The translations under genes were made by a program, and so were the position numbers. From the NCBI RefSeq assembly GCF_014898055.3, contig NW_023605083.1, positions 92,777,483-92,841,482 on the forward strand: a DNA stretch of 64,000 bases, given 5' to 3'. The number at the start of each line of letters is the position of its first letter. Within the stretch, counting starts at the first letter, position 1. The stretch comes from Talpa occidentalis. Its lineage: Eukaryota; Chordata; Mammalia; Eulipotyphla; Talpidae. Of the stretch, positions 34,092 to 46,666 are shown piece by piece. The notes beneath the pieces were generated by a model that searched no databases, was not told where the DNA came from, and saw nothing but the letters and a program-made list of their open reading frames with translations.

Positions 34092-34903
34092 CTACCATCA
34101 GGATTTGGTGAAATTAAGGATTTTTGAATTAACTAAAGGCCCAGTTTCTCACTTTTTAATAGAACTTTAGATCCTAAAAGAGAAATCTGAGAAAACCGGG
34201 ACTGATGAATACCGTTCGGTGGGAGATGAAGCTTTAAAAAAAAAAAAAAAAAAGCACTCCTTAGATTCTGTTTCTGAATGGCACAACTTTGGTGCTGTTG
34301 ACAACCCAGGCATCAGTTTCTGCCCAGAAAAGGAAAAAAATGAAGAGGGAGGAAGACGGTAAGACAATGCCTTACTTTTCCAGATGAAGACATAAATTTC
34401 CAAACCCCACATTTGATTTAATGAACATTATTTAATCCATAAATACACAAGTTAGGGTGCATCTTTTGTGAACATACAGAATCCCTCCCCCCTTCCCCAG
34501 CTCTTTGATTGTACCCTTCACCCTTGAAGGCACATTGGAAAGTTTGCTGGTCCCCACAAACACACGTTTTAAGGTCTGGTTCTGATTAATTGTGTCATGT
34601 TGTTGTGGAATAGCTTGTGCCTCATGACTGTGGATGCAGACTTTAGAACAAACATATCTTGGAGAGCGTGGTCGGCATGGAGGCCCAGTCAGACGTCCTG
34701 GTCTGCAGAGGGCTGCTCCTCTCCTTGCCTGGCAGGCCTCCATTTCTGCACTCCTTCTGTCCCACTTCTGCAGACCTAATTGTTCAGTCCCCTCCTTGAA
34801 GGGATAGAGCTGGTTGCCAGTTTGAAGAGACGTTTCAGGATTCTACCGTGAGATAGCCATAGTGGTCTTTGAGAATAAAATTCCTTTGATCTGCTCAGTT
34901 CCT

Positions 34904-35104
34904 TCAGAAATGTTGGTTTTTCCCATCTCTTCTCTTTCCCCCTTTCCTCTTTTCTTTTCTTTCTTTTGTGCGTAAAAGCCCTTTATTGACATTTAAAGGG
35001 CCTCCCAGGGTTTTGCTATCAGTTTTAGTTTGTATGTGCATATGAAAGATAACTTTACCAGCAGGGTCTAATTGGACAAATGCAAGTGAATACATTGAGG
35101 CCAA
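34904..35104 (-). pseudogene. Possible processed-transcript remnant
   Basis: On the minus strand a 66-codon frame is followed in-line by a caataaagg signal (about 34980) and then an A/G-rich stretch (34920-34970) that could be an eroded poly(A) tail. I do not recognise the 66 residues. It may equally be unique intronic DNA. Confidence 0.2.
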
Positions 35105-35259
35105 CGAGCTGGATGTTGTGGTAACATTCTACTGGCTTGAAGATTTGTCTTAGCCTTGGTATTGTTCAGATTCACCACCCACCCCCATCTCTTCCTCTCA
35201 CTTTGGACGTGGAGACGGTAACCTGCATTTGTTACAACAATGGTCGTGCACTTGAAATA

Positions 35260-35560
35260 ATCTCTGTAGTTTAGGATTTTGTCTTTTGACCAGAGCGCTA
35301 ACTATGTGCACAAATTGGATTGACTGGGTTTTTTATTTTTTTAGCCAAATTGAGCAATCAACATATTAACTAATGTAATTAGTAAGTGGTTTTTGTTCAA
35401 AAAGTTTAATTAGGCCTAATAAGTACATAATCTACATGACAAATAATTGGTTAACGATATTTTCTGGTTTTTACTGAAGTTATTTTAATTCTCAGTAGTT
35501 AAAGTATCTTTAAATCTTGCCAATTATTCAATCATCTCATAAAAGCAAAGCCAATTCAAC
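35260..35560. promoter_or_regulatory. AT-rich unique block, candidate conserved element
   Basis: Repeat-free stretch with several homeobox-type cores (taatgtaattagtaag, gtttaattaggcc, ataattggttaacg). This texture is common in deeply conserved non-coding elements of developmental genes. No conservation data can be consulted here. Confidence 0.3.
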
Positions 35561-36199
35561 TATGTTAAAGTTATTTATAGTTTCCTTTTTGAATAGATGT
35601 TCTGATACCTTGTAGATATAGCTGGGAATGTCAGGTTGAAGTTCCCATAAAGTCTTAATTGAAGTCTTAGTGATTTTTCCATCATTCCGCAAAAGAGAAA
35701 GCTAGCAAAGACAATTTAGGAGTGATTTACAATGAAAGGTCGAGCTTTTTATGAAAAGGCCCTGTAGTGGAGATATGTGAATGAATTAGTATTTGACAGG
35801 TGTTCTGAGACACTAAAGGGCACTGTGCTAGGGAAAAGCATTAATAAATCCTTCAAACACTAACTTTTGTACCATCAGCGGCTCAAATTTTTCCCCCCCA
35901 ACATAATCCCATCTTGTGAATTTCACACTGTTGACCTATAAAGTCAGGCTACCCAGATTATTTACAACTAAGTCAAAATAAAGAAGGATATTGTTTTTAT
36001 CCCAGAAATTAGTCTTGATAGAAAAAGCATTTTCACTGTGCTCCTTTTTTGTCTTTTAAAGTAATGAGACATGAGATATAAAAAATAAAATGCCATCCAT
36101 CTCTAGGTTAACCTCCTCCCAACTTCTAAAAAATACCTTAAAACTTTCAAACTTTGATATTATTATCTGACTAAATGGTTATTCTACATACAGCTGAGC

Positions 36200-37235
36200 C
36201 ACTTTCAGACTACTAAGAGACCTGTAAATGTATGTGTATTCACACATATGTGTATATATATCCTGTGTGATTTTCTTTGTCAAACTTTCTTTTAAGTGTT
36301 GTTTCATGGTTGAGTTCTCTACAGAATTAACACGGACTTTTGTAAAATCCAGTTTTATTTCAAATGCAATTTTGGATTTCTCCAGGAGAAAAAAAAAAAC
36401 CCTCAAAACAATATGAAAGACAAGACTATGTATAACGTTACAGCTTCAACAGCTCTCAGTGGAATAACTAAATACTTTCTTCCGCCCATATGTATCAGCA
36501 GTGTTCACATGCTTTTATACACATGTGCATTTACATTCATCGTGTAAAGAAGCATCCATGCATGGTCGGGGGCGGGGGGGGGGGTTGTACATTCAAGGGA
36601 AAAGGCATGAACAGTTTTAAACCACCTGGGTTGCTAGGCCCCTTCTCCCCCTTCCTTTTTTTCAAAAGAGCATCTGAAGACCATATTGTGTTTCATAAAT
36701 TATTGACATCAGTTTTAATCAGTGTCCTCCTGACGTTGGAGCTGTGTTAGTATTTAGTGCCTGACGAAGCATGCTGTTTAATCTTACTGTGGGGATGTCA
36801 GCATGAACCCCTGCCTGGTTTGTGACAGGGTGAGCTTATGAAAACTTGTTTTGCGACTCACTCTAAGGCTTTGCATTGCCCAGCTGAAACCCAAAACCCA
36901 CACAAAAGACGTCTCTGCAAGATGAGCACTGTGCTGGACTGGTCTTCTGTGATCATGGGTACCTGCAACATAATGCTCATAATTGTTTAAACATGGCTTT
37001 GGGGGTGGGGAGAGGTAGATCCTTATGCTGTAAATGGCTATGGTGCTTGGACCTTTATCATCCCAAGGCAGGAGTAGGAGGTCATATTCATGGGGTGGCC
37101 ACGAGAAACCCAATGCCCTGCTAAAGACTTGCAAAATCAGAAGGCTGAAATTATTTGCTGCATACTCCAGACTCTAGCACATAGCTGGAGGTCAGTGAAT
37201 GTGTTTAATAGTTCTAGTAATTATTATAATTATTG
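36200..37235. other. Intron 2, nothing recognised
   Basis: Unique-looking sequence. A G-rich run (about 36569-36585) is the only simple repeat. Confidence 0.4.
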
Positions 37236-37239
37236 TCAT

Positions 37240-37470
37240 TATGATGATTAATTCTTGAGGGCTTATTTTTTTTGCCAAGCATTCACATTAATTGAGTCAT
37301 TTAATCATTGTGACTATGCTAATAACAGACACTGTTATTGTACCTACTTTACAGATGAGGAAACCACAACCTGGAAACATTAAATGGTTTACCCAAAGCC
37401 ATAGCTAGTAGGTGGTAGAACTGGCACTTCAGTCTGAGGTTTGTGCTTTGTTGTATCGCTTCTTCTATCT
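37240..37470 (-). mobile_element. MIR SINE
   Basis: Antisense MIR: 'ttgccaagcattcacattaa', 'tacctactttacagatgagg', 'aaaccacaacctgg' and 'agctagtaggtggtagaact'. The only clear retroposon in the first 7.7 kb of intron 2. Confidence 0.8.
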
Positions 37471-37474
37471 TGTT

Positions 37475-40400
37475 TTCCCATAGAAGGAACAGATGGGTGA
37501 ATTATCCATGTATAGGAGAAAAGTTGAAACAACCTGTTACTTCATGCTAGTACTGGAGGTGGTTCCCTGGTTGTATTGTGTGGTAGTCTGTTATATTTTA
37601 CATCGTGTTATCGGATTATGTTATGCTTATTCTATTCATGCATAAATATGAAATTGTGTATAGGAAGTTGTCCTTTATTTTAGCCATCAGGCCTAGTTAA
37701 AATTGGGGAGTTAGGAATATAAATGAAGAGAGTTTAAATCGTTTCGTATGGGTTCTTCAGTCCACAGGTGTTGCTGGCAGCAAGACCTTCTTGATTTCAG
37801 GACCTGTGATCTCTCTTAAAGGTGATGGAATGGAGCTCAGAACTCATGCAGAGATTTCTCTTTAATGAGGCTTTTATCTTTTGTGCTAGTGCTCAGGATC
37901 CTGTTGCTTCTCTGAAACATTTTGGAAAAACTCTAGGAAGTGGCTAAGAAGTGTTATCATTTGAGAGGAGTTGAATGGCGTGTCCTGGTGCTGGCATGGT
38001 GCTGGTAGGGGGAAGAAGGACAGGGGTGCTGTGGGGCAGCCCCACAGGGCTGTCATTTATCTCTGTTGGCCTCATGGCAGCTGGAGTGCGGATCTCTGTT
38101 GGGGTTCTCATTAGCACCTGGTGGGCAGGAAGGTGGGAGCAGGGAAGCTGCTGTCTGCAGTACCCAGAGAGCCAGCCTGATGTGAGGATAAACCTTCTGG
38201 GGCGTGTCTTTGCATTTATTTCCATGCTCTGCCAGGCTCTCCTCTAGCTCTGCCCAGACTTCTCTCCGACCTCCGCCTCCCGCAGAAAAATGAGATCCTC
38301 GGAAAAGTATTTGAGACTTTATGTCCAGAGTAAATATTGGAAAGGCAGTGGGTTGAAATTCAGATGTTCCCTGGAAGGAATCCCCTCCTTTTTCTGCGCA
38401 CAGCTGGTATCGATATTTCCTTCTTGAGATGAGTTGTGCTTTTCATTAAGTAAATTTTTTGTCTTGGGATTAAACCAACATTGTATTCTTAATAGACTTT
38501 TATGTTTACACTTCAAAAGTCCACTGGGTTGTTATTCGCGTTATCTTGATGGCTTCTACAGTGTCTGCTATGCACACTGGCCTCACCAAAATAAATGGCT
38601 CTCTAGGGTACTGGATTATAAAACAGCTTTATCTGTTGATGCACACATATGGATGGTGAGCCAGTATTTTTTTTCTTCCTTTCAGATGTGATAATCATAC
38701 CTAGGGATTCTGCAGCACCTTTCTTTAGAGGGAGGTTGGAGGTCTTTTGAAAATGCTCAGGATTAAGCCTAATGCTTGCACAGTGGCCCACAGCATCTTG
38801 CTTGTCTCCTGGAAAGACACTTATCAGCCCCTTGTGGTCTCCGTAGCCTCAACAGAGAATGGCATTGGCTTGGGTAGCCAGGGAACTGCAGAGTTTAGAG
38901 TGCCAGGCCATGGTGGTCGTGGGGTGCATCATGAAGACAGACCACAGAGCCCTACTAAGTGCCAGACAATATACTAGGTGCTTTATAAGTACTTTGTTTC
39001 AATTAAGCAGATGGCTACAAGAAAGGGAATCTTTACGAAAACAGATGTCCCTGCCACCAAAGGGCAGTTTTTACGTAAACAGAACTAAGTGTGGACAGTC
39101 TGCAGGGCACATCTTAGCTTAGTCCCAGCGATGCTGCCCCATACATAGAGAACAAGGGATTTTATCAGTAGTGTTTGTTTTGAAGTTTGATCATGTAAAA
39201 GCCATGACCTAGTATAACCAGCTCCAGAAGACTGTTGTTCTGAACGGTGCTTGAAAAAAGTGAGTGCCCAGATGGTTCCCCTGGACATAGGGCTGTTTGC
39301 CTCAGTGCTGTCTGCTATCCTGAGGTTTGACGTGTGTAGCACAGAGTAGTGCGTTCACTACTGCATTCCTGCATTCTATTTCCAAAAATGTGTCCCTGTT
39401 GTAAACTCAGAATTTCTGCCTTGGATATGTGTAATTTATGTGAATCTCCACCCTTTCTTCCCCAAAGCTGGAAGGCAGAGACCCATTCCAATGGTCAGTC
39501 CTTTGCCTGCACAGATGATGCACCTTTCCTGTCCTCTGCTTCTGGGAGGCTTTGGTGAGTGTGTGCTCTGTCCCTGATAATATGGTTTGAGCAAGTCTCC
39601 CTTTTGGTCCTGATCAGTGAGATGTGGAGTGCTTTTTGCTAGAACCTTTTTCTTCCAAAAACTTAAACAGCTGCCCAAGCCTCCTTCTTGATGTACATTT
39701 GTATTAGAGGCATCTGTTGGCACTCAGAGAGCAAGGGAGAGGGCACTAAGGGGCAGGGGTACAGTGACGCAGGACTAATGCCAAGGAATGGAGAAGTGTG
39801 CTCTCCCTCTGCCCATGTTGGGGCCGTCTCCAGAGATCCTGAGCTTTTTGCCATCCGAGTTAACATATTAGCTGTAATTAGAGTGAAATGAATTCATGGT
39901 GCAGTGCATTTATGCATATGAAAAGAACCGGTGGAAGGATGTCACTGTAGATATGGAGACTTCCAGGTTATTGAAAAGGATGTCTTTTCAGAAGTCAAAG
40001 TCAATTTGTTGGGTGAGAACCTTGAAAGGCAGAGATAACACCCTCAGTACTGTACATCAACTGATGGCCTTTTTACCTGCTTCAGATTGGAAGAAGGCTC
40101 TGGAAGTCTGTGCCTGTGGAGGATTCAGGACTAGCTCACGTGAGAGCTCAGCCCTCTGCAGGTGGGCAAGTTTTTGTGCGGTCCATCCATACTCCCTGCA
40201 GGCTGCTGCTATTGGTAGATTTTCTAAATTTCCCCTATAAATAAGAGATCATTGATTGTTGTGTCCATTTTTCACACATTTCAGAGGTTCCTCACCTAAG
40301 TTAGACAATCCTTAGGACCACGGGGGTTGAATTTGAACAAGTGAGTCCTAGGTAACAAGCAAACAAGATAAATCTCTTCCAGTTTCCTGAGGGCCTGTCT

Positions 40401-41120
40401 GTTGGACTCTCTTTCATGTTTGAAGTCCCAAAGTGCTGAACATTTCCTGCCTGCCCAGGTACCATTGTAGGGACTTCTGTTTTCATCTATTCCCACTTAG
40501 AGTGGCTATGGCGAGTGCTTAATAAAGTTACCACCAGTCCTCTATGTTGAAACTAGGGCAGACATTGCTAATCAGTCATACTATACTTTTCTCCTAAGTC
40601 CAGATGTGGTGTGAGGGTATTAGAATCCTTTTTAGTATAATACCCTAGGCAAACCTTACTTGTTAGTCAAATTTAACCTAGGAGATAAAAACTATATGAT
40701 ATTTTTGGTTGCAGAAGGGCTTTTCCCATACTTCAGACAGCAGGCAAAGAAGTACCCTGTAAGTGGATGTTTCTGGAGCATTCGGTGCTTAGGTGACACT
40801 GTTAGGTCTGGGAATATGAACGGGTATGGGGCAGGTGCTCCCTGCAGGTGGAGCTCCCTGTGCTTTCTTTGGGAAAGTTGTGCACACAGAAGGTGACTAT
40901 TCATGCACTTGTACTAAGCCTTAAGCATGGATGGGCCCCAGAGTGAGGAATACCAGGGACACTGCAGAGGTACTTTAGGTTTTGGGGTTTTACTGCTGTA
41001 CTCCAAAGGCTTGGATTATAGTCCGTCTCACGTATGCCTGAGAGAAACAGATCTCTGAAAAGGGAGGGGTCCTCCCTGGGATATCAGCTCTCAAGTTCCC
41101 ATGCAGGTCCTCTGCCCTGG
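37475..41120. other. Intron 2, mostly unique DNA
   Basis: No gene recognised. A possible L2/MIR scrap lies at 38940-39005 ('ctaagtgccagacaatatac'). The many short open frames lack any sign of coding. Confidence 0.4.
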
Positions 41121-41140
41121 GAGAACTCCAGAACTGCCTT

Positions 41141-41397
41141 TTTTTTTTTTTAAATTAATTATTTAGTAGAAGAACTGGGGTGCAGAAGGCTAAAGGTTCG
41201 GGGGGGTGAGAGGATTCACGAGATACTGAGTGGGGGCCAGAACAGGTGGATCTACTGAAATACACTGCTAGGGGAGCAGTGGGCGAGACAGAAGAGGATG
41301 CTGCTCCATGTGTGTTTTAGCTCTCTGCCTGGGGATCGAACTCAGGCCTTAGCAGTAATAGTGCTGAGTCTTAACCCCTGTGCCACCAGAGAGGCCC
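41141..41397 (-). mobile_element. tRNA-derived SINE, diverged
   Basis: Minus-strand copy with poly(T), 'agaactggggtgca' and an end 'tgccaccagagaggccc'. Flanked by agaactgccttt / ggaactgccttg. Confidence 0.85.
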
Positions 41398-42637
41398 TGG
41401 AACTGCCTTGTTTTTCCAGGCAGAAAGTCATTGTCTTGAAATGCGAAGGAAATTATGCCCCAACCTAGGTCAGAACCCCGGTGCATGAAGCTTCTTGGGG
41501 CTTTTCCCACGTTGAGAAGTTGGGGCCTGAACCCCAAACCACGTCTGTGTAGCACTGAGAGGTGAGGCCTCAGCACAGGCCACTTCCCCCTGCTTACGTT
41601 TGGACTAGCGCAGAAAGTGCCAGACAATAACAGCTCCAACCCCAGCATGAGAAAGGAAACACATTGTGTTTACAGATACAGAATTTGGCATCCGAAACAT
41701 GAAAGTACCTTTGGGTTGGGCGCCCCAGGGCAGGGCTGTTGGACACCAGCCCCCCTGCTCTGAGTCCTGCGGCCAACTTGTTTCCGCTCCCTGAAGCCAG
41801 ACCTCTGAGGTGGGCAGTTGGTCTCAGCCAACTCTTTCTTCCCAGATTCAGCCCTGTCTCACTTCACGGCTCAGACCTGGAGAGAACGCACGGTGAGAAA
41901 GTGCTCGGCCTTCCCAGCTGCCACGAGGAAGGAAACTGCCTCTCAATCCAACCCGCAGAAACCCATCCTGCCTAAACCACATTAAGGGGCGGGTTTGCCT
42001 TCATGGTACCCAGAAATGCTAGGGAAGAATGAGACTGGGCATTTCCAAGTGCCTCTCATCCCAGTTTATTGTTTGCATCATGGTGAGAGAGCTGGAGGTT
42101 TTCTTAAAGACATCTGCCGAAGAATATAATCCATGTTTGACTGAAAAGCAGGTTCTGATTTTCTCACTCCATAGGAAATAATTGAGTTCTAAAATCAAGA
42201 TGAGAGGGCATAGCATTCCATTTACTAATGAATGAAAGGCCCAGCTTTGTATTGGGATTGTGGCTGAGCAAGCCCATTTCCTGCTTCAGGCGCCCTGGTT
42301 TCAGTTCCAGCTCCACCTGCAGGGTGGGCCCGTGACATGAGTTCTCTGCCTTCCCACCTTAGTGTCCTGGGGGCACCATTCAAGACCACCTTGGTGTGTG
42401 GCTCAGGCTGGGGAATGAGGGGGCTCAGGAAGGATATAGGAAGGAGACCCAGGGCCAGAGAGAGTGCTCACCGTAGACTGTGGGCTTTCATTAAGTTCTC
42501 TTCTGTAGCCTTTACTACTGCCATGCTCTGTTCTAAATACAAATCTTGCCTCATTAAGTCCTCGTAATCTGTCTTATGGGATCAGTTCTGTTATTATTAT
42601 TAAGTAAACTTAATATTTAAAAAACTGTGACAAAATA

Positions 42638-42915
42638 GGGCCTCCCTGATGGCACAAGGGTTTCAGTCTCAGCACTATAAAGGCTGCAGCATGAGTTCAA
42701 TCCCCGGCCAGGGAACTGACCCACATGGCACAGCAAACCTTGCCTGTCTTGCCCACTGCTCCCCTCAGCAGTGTATTTCGGTAGATCTGCCTGTTCTGCT
42801 CCCCACTCTGCCTCTGGTGAATCCTCTCACCGCCCCCACCCACCGCACCTCTGGCCTACACCCCAGCACTTGTATGCATAAATAGATAAAATAAATCTTA
42901 AAAAAAAAAAAAAAA
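42638..42915 (+). mobile_element. tRNA-derived SINE
   Basis: Complete sense copy with a small deletion before 'aaggctgcagcatgag'. Flanking words aaactgtgacaaaata and aaacctgtggcaatat look like a diverged target repeat. Confidence 0.9.
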
Positions 42916-42919
42916 CAAA

Positions 42920-43900
42920 CCTGTGGCAATATACACATAGTATGAAATGTACCTTCCTAACAATTTCTAAATGTGCAGTCAGGTGGTATTAAATACATCC
43001 ATAGCATGGGGAAGCTACCCCTCACCCTCCATCTCCATATTCTTTTCATCTTGTAAAACCGAAACTCTATACCCTTTAAACAATAACTCCCCGTTTTCCC
43101 TTCTACCCAGCCTCCGGTAGTACCTAGAGTGAAGTCACATCGTAGTTATCTCTTTGTGCCTGATTTATTTTCATTAAGTAAGCTTCTTTATGAACTATAA
43201 CATACATAGAGAAAAGCATAGCAATCGTAAGTGTGTATCTCAAAGATTTTTTATGGTATGAACACCCTGGCACCCTAATCACCTAAACACCTTGTGCACC
43301 CTAATCATCATGCATTGCTTGTGACTGCTTTTGAATTTTATATAAATGGATGATTTTCTACCTTCTTTTGCTAAATGCTGCATTTGTGGCATCTCTCCAT
43401 GTATAGTGCTTTTATTAGTTATTGCAGTATAGTGTTCTGTGGTATACATGTTATCACAGTTTATTTACTCATTCCACTTGTGGACTTTTGGGTTGCTGCC
43501 AAATTTTAGTTATTGAAAATAATGCTGTGGCCATAATAGTTTTTTTTTTTTTTTTTTTTTTTAGATTTATTTATTTATACAAGTACTGGGTATAGTGAGA
43601 AGCGCGGGAGGGTGAGAGAATTCACCAGACCCAGAGTGGGGAGCAGAACAGGCAGACTGACGAAGCATACCACTGAGGAGAGCAGCAGGCGCGGCAGGAG
43701 AGTTCTGCTCACCACGTGGGACCCTCGCCAGCAGCCGGGGATTGAACTGGCGCTGCAGAGGCTGCGGGCAGCTTCGCAGCCCAGCTCTCAACCGCTGCGC
43801 CACTGGGAAGGCCCCATAATAGTCTTTTGATGTATGTGCAGGTTCTGTAACTGTGTGTCTAGATGTGGAATCACTCTAAGGTGGGTGTCTGTTTAGCTCT
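42920..43900 (-). mobile_element. L1M 3' segment, split by a SINE
   Basis: Antisense old L1: 'tagtatgaaatgtaccttcc', 'ttttgctaaatgctgcattt', 'ctccatgtatagtgctttta', 'cttttgggttgctgcc' and 'atgtatgtgcaggttctgt'. Interrupted at 43541-43813. Confidence 0.7.
43541..43813 (-). mobile_element. tRNA-derived SINE, GC-rich subfamily
   Basis: Minus-strand copy with 'gagaagcgcgggagggtgag' and 'ggctgcgggcagcttcgcag'. Long poly(T) and target repeat ccataatagt on both sides. Confidence 0.95.
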
Positions 43901-43954
43901 AGTAGATGGTTAAACATTGGCTATACATTTAATAGGGAGTGGTTGCACAAATTT

Positions 43955-44095
43955 TAACCCTGAAGAAAAGAGGAACACAGAGAATAAGTAACTTCCATAA
44001 GGTCACACAGCTAACCGCTAGTAGGGTTAGAATTAGAAACTAGTGGTGCGGCCCTGGAGTCTTGCTTTTTCACCAGTGTGCCTGGTTGCCTCTTA
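43955..44095 (-). mobile_element. MIR SINE
   Basis: Antisense MIR: 'gaagaaaagaggaacacaga', 'aacttccataaggtcacaca' and 'gctaaccgctagtaggg'. Confidence 0.7.
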
Positions 44096-44559
44096 TCTTC
44101 AATCTGTATATACCCTGTTAAGGAAAACTATTAATACTGGAGAGCAAAGGTGACTTAGGGCAGGTCCCTTTCCTTCTCTGGGTTTCACATTTCTCTAAAA
44201 TAAAGGGTTGGACCGCAGAGACTGTGTTCAGCTCCAATATTCTGTTTTCCTGTGGAATGCCCCTCCTGGAAGACTATTCCAGTCTGCATTACCCACCCCT
44301 CTTCCACTCCCATCTCAACCAGAAGCAGCTCTTCAGCTCGAATGATCTGTTTGCTACCCTCTCCCAACTCCATTGGGGTTCTCTCAAAAGGCTGCTCAGG
44401 CTCTGATGGGGGATCTCACTTGGGCCTACCCTCCAAGATGACCACGAGTTTCTCTGCCTCTAACTCTCCGGCTTTTCCACAAGAGGAGAGCTGTGAGGTC
44501 TTTTCCTTCTTTGCCTTCCGGCATGTTTGCTAGCCAGTCTTCTCTTCAAAGCATGTGTG

Positions 44560-44840
44560 TTCAGCTGGATGAATTTTCACAAAGTCAACTTGCCTGTGTA
44601 ACTAGCTCAGTCATCAGGAAATAAAACACTTCCAGAAGGTCCCCTTACGCCCTTCCCAATCACCACCACCAACCTCCATCTTGACTTCTAACACCCGTTC
44701 CTGCACTCTATATAAGTAACATCATACTGTGTACTCTCTTCAGTACCTGGCTCCTTTTGCTCAGTGGTATTTCCTTGTAAATAATCCTAAACATAACAAA
44801 CCCAGTCGTTCTTTTTAGTTTGATGGGTGATCTGAACTTC
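44560..44840 (-). mobile_element. L1M 3' fragment
   Basis: Antisense words 'acttccagaaggtcccctta', 'atataagtaacatcatactg' and 'ctggctccttttgctcagtg' recall old L1 (L1ME-like) 3' ends. Confidence 0.55.
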
Positions 44841-45412
44841 TCTGGATACTGATGCTCCTGCTTCTTTTGCCTGCTGACCTTTGTTTATGGTGAATGGTTT
44901 CCTTGTGTGTTTTATAATGTCTGATTGTGATCTTTATTTGAGATTTTGTGTAAATCCCACTGGTCTTAGTTCTGAAAATGTCCCTATCAAGGAGTTTGCG
45001 TTTAGTTCTGCCAGCAGTCCTGGAGGTATCATTTGCTTGTGACTAAGTTTTCCATGAATTAATCAGCTTGGAAAGTCCTGTATCAAATGAGGAGAAAACA
45101 TTTTGCCTTCAATTCCTTCCAGACCTGCATGTTCTCTTTCTTGCTGAGGACTTTCTTCCTTTACTCAAGAGTTTTGGATAGTGACAAACTTCTGCTGTCA
45201 CCTTAGGTTGATGACAAAGATTTTTAGCCTCCCCCCTTTTTACTTAGGGCACATTGCTCCCTGCACTACTGCTGCATTTTTCTAATTGATCTCCCTGACT
45301 CTGCCCTTATCCCCCTAACCCCCAGGGAATTCTTGCTGGCAGTTCTCTCTGCCTAGATATGTGAATGGATCACTCCCTCTAGTGCCTTCAAATTTTCCAT
45401 CAGTTATTTTTT

Positions 45413-45509
45413 GCAGCCTGCCTTGACCATCCTATTTAATAATATATATATTTTTTAATAATATCAGTTCTTAGTGCAGCCTTCCTTGACCATCCTATTT
45501 AATAATATC
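45413..45509. repeat. 33-bp direct duplication, 63-bp spacing
   Basis: The words ccttgaccatcctattt plus aataatat occur at 45413-45445 and again at 45476-45509, with one or two differences, separated by ~30 bp of AT-rich DNA. Confidence 0.9.
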
Positions 45510-45511
45510 TT

Positions 45512-45729
45512 TTAATTTTTTTAAAGATTTACTTATTTTTGCACACAAGAACTGGGGTGTAAGGCAGAGGTGTGGGGTGAGAGGATTCACCAGAGACAGA
45601 GTGGGGAGCAGAACAGGCGAATCTACTGAAATACACTGCTGAGGGAAACAGTGGGTGAGACAGGAGAGGTCTGCTGGGCCATGTGGATTATAGCACTGAG
45701 AGTTTAACCCCTGCACTACCAGAGCCCCC
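45512..45729 (-). mobile_element. tRNA-derived SINE with internal deletion
   Basis: Minus-strand copy lacking the B-box region: 'gccatgtggatta' joins directly to 'tagcactgagagtttaac'. No clear target repeat. Confidence 0.85.
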
Positions 45730-45859
45730 AAACAGAAACTTTTCAGGCTGCTCTGTCTCCCATTCATCTCTTCTCGTTTTGCAGTATTTTGGCAACAGGA
45801 CACTACTTAGCTGCTTAGAAGTTTCTACGTATTCCGCCCATCTGTGTAGCTCAGTAGTT

Positions 45860-46250
45860 CTCAAACTTTATTTATTTATTGTTTTTGTTATTATTATTTT
45901 ATTTTAACAGTGTGGACATGCCTCCTGCCTGGCCCGCTGGCCTCCTCCACCCCACCATCCCGTATGTCCCCTTGTTCCTTTCCTCCTTCTTCCCTCTTCA
46001 GGGCCCTCAGAATGTTTGCTTGTTCATGTCCAGCAGTTTTTGAGTGTTTTACATTGTCAAGTTGTCTGTTACATTAATGTCCAATATTTATTTTTATCAT
46101 TATGACTTATTTTGCTGCCTGTGATTTTTTCAAATTCCCTCCATTTTGTTGAAAGTGTCTGCATTTCATTCTTGTGGCTATGTAATATTCTATGGTACGT
46201 AGGTACCACATCTTCTTGACCCACTTGGTTGGAGACTTGAACATACCACT
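45860..46250 (-). mobile_element. 5'-truncated old L1
   Basis: Antisense L1 3' end: the section 'attctatggtacgtaggtac' plus 'cacatcttcttgacccactt' corresponds to the ORF2 C-terminus, then the 3' UTR down to a T/A-rich left end. More diverged than the L1 at 20.5 kb. Flanking tctcaaac / tctcaaat may be the target repeat. Confidence 0.7.
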
Positions 46251-46417
46251 CTCAAATTGAGAGAAAAAGTGACGAAGTCTTCTAACCTTTTACAATTTAA
46301 GAGATGTGCCAAAGCGTATGAGGCAAATTGATATAGAGTAAAATTGGGATTACAAAATAGTATCTGTAAAGTACAATTCAGAGCAGAATGTATTAGGACA
46401 AAGCTAGCTGATTTTTA

Positions 46418-46666
46418 AAAAATATTTTTATTTATTTATGCATACAAGAACTGGGGTAGAGGCCAGAGGTGCAGGACATGAGAGGATTTACCAGAGAGAG
46501 GAGCAGAATAGGCAGATCCACTGAAATACACTGCTGAGGGGAGTAGCAAGTGAGACAGGAGAGGGCTGCTGTGCCATGTGGGTAGTAGGGGATCGAACTC
46601 ATGCTGCAGAGACTGTGGATAGCTTCACAGTGCTGTGCTTAACCCCTTGTGCCACCGGGGAGGCCC
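46418..46666 (-). mobile_element. tRNA-derived SINE
   Basis: Minus-strand copy, target repeat aaagctagctgattttta / aaagctagctattttta. Confidence 0.9.
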
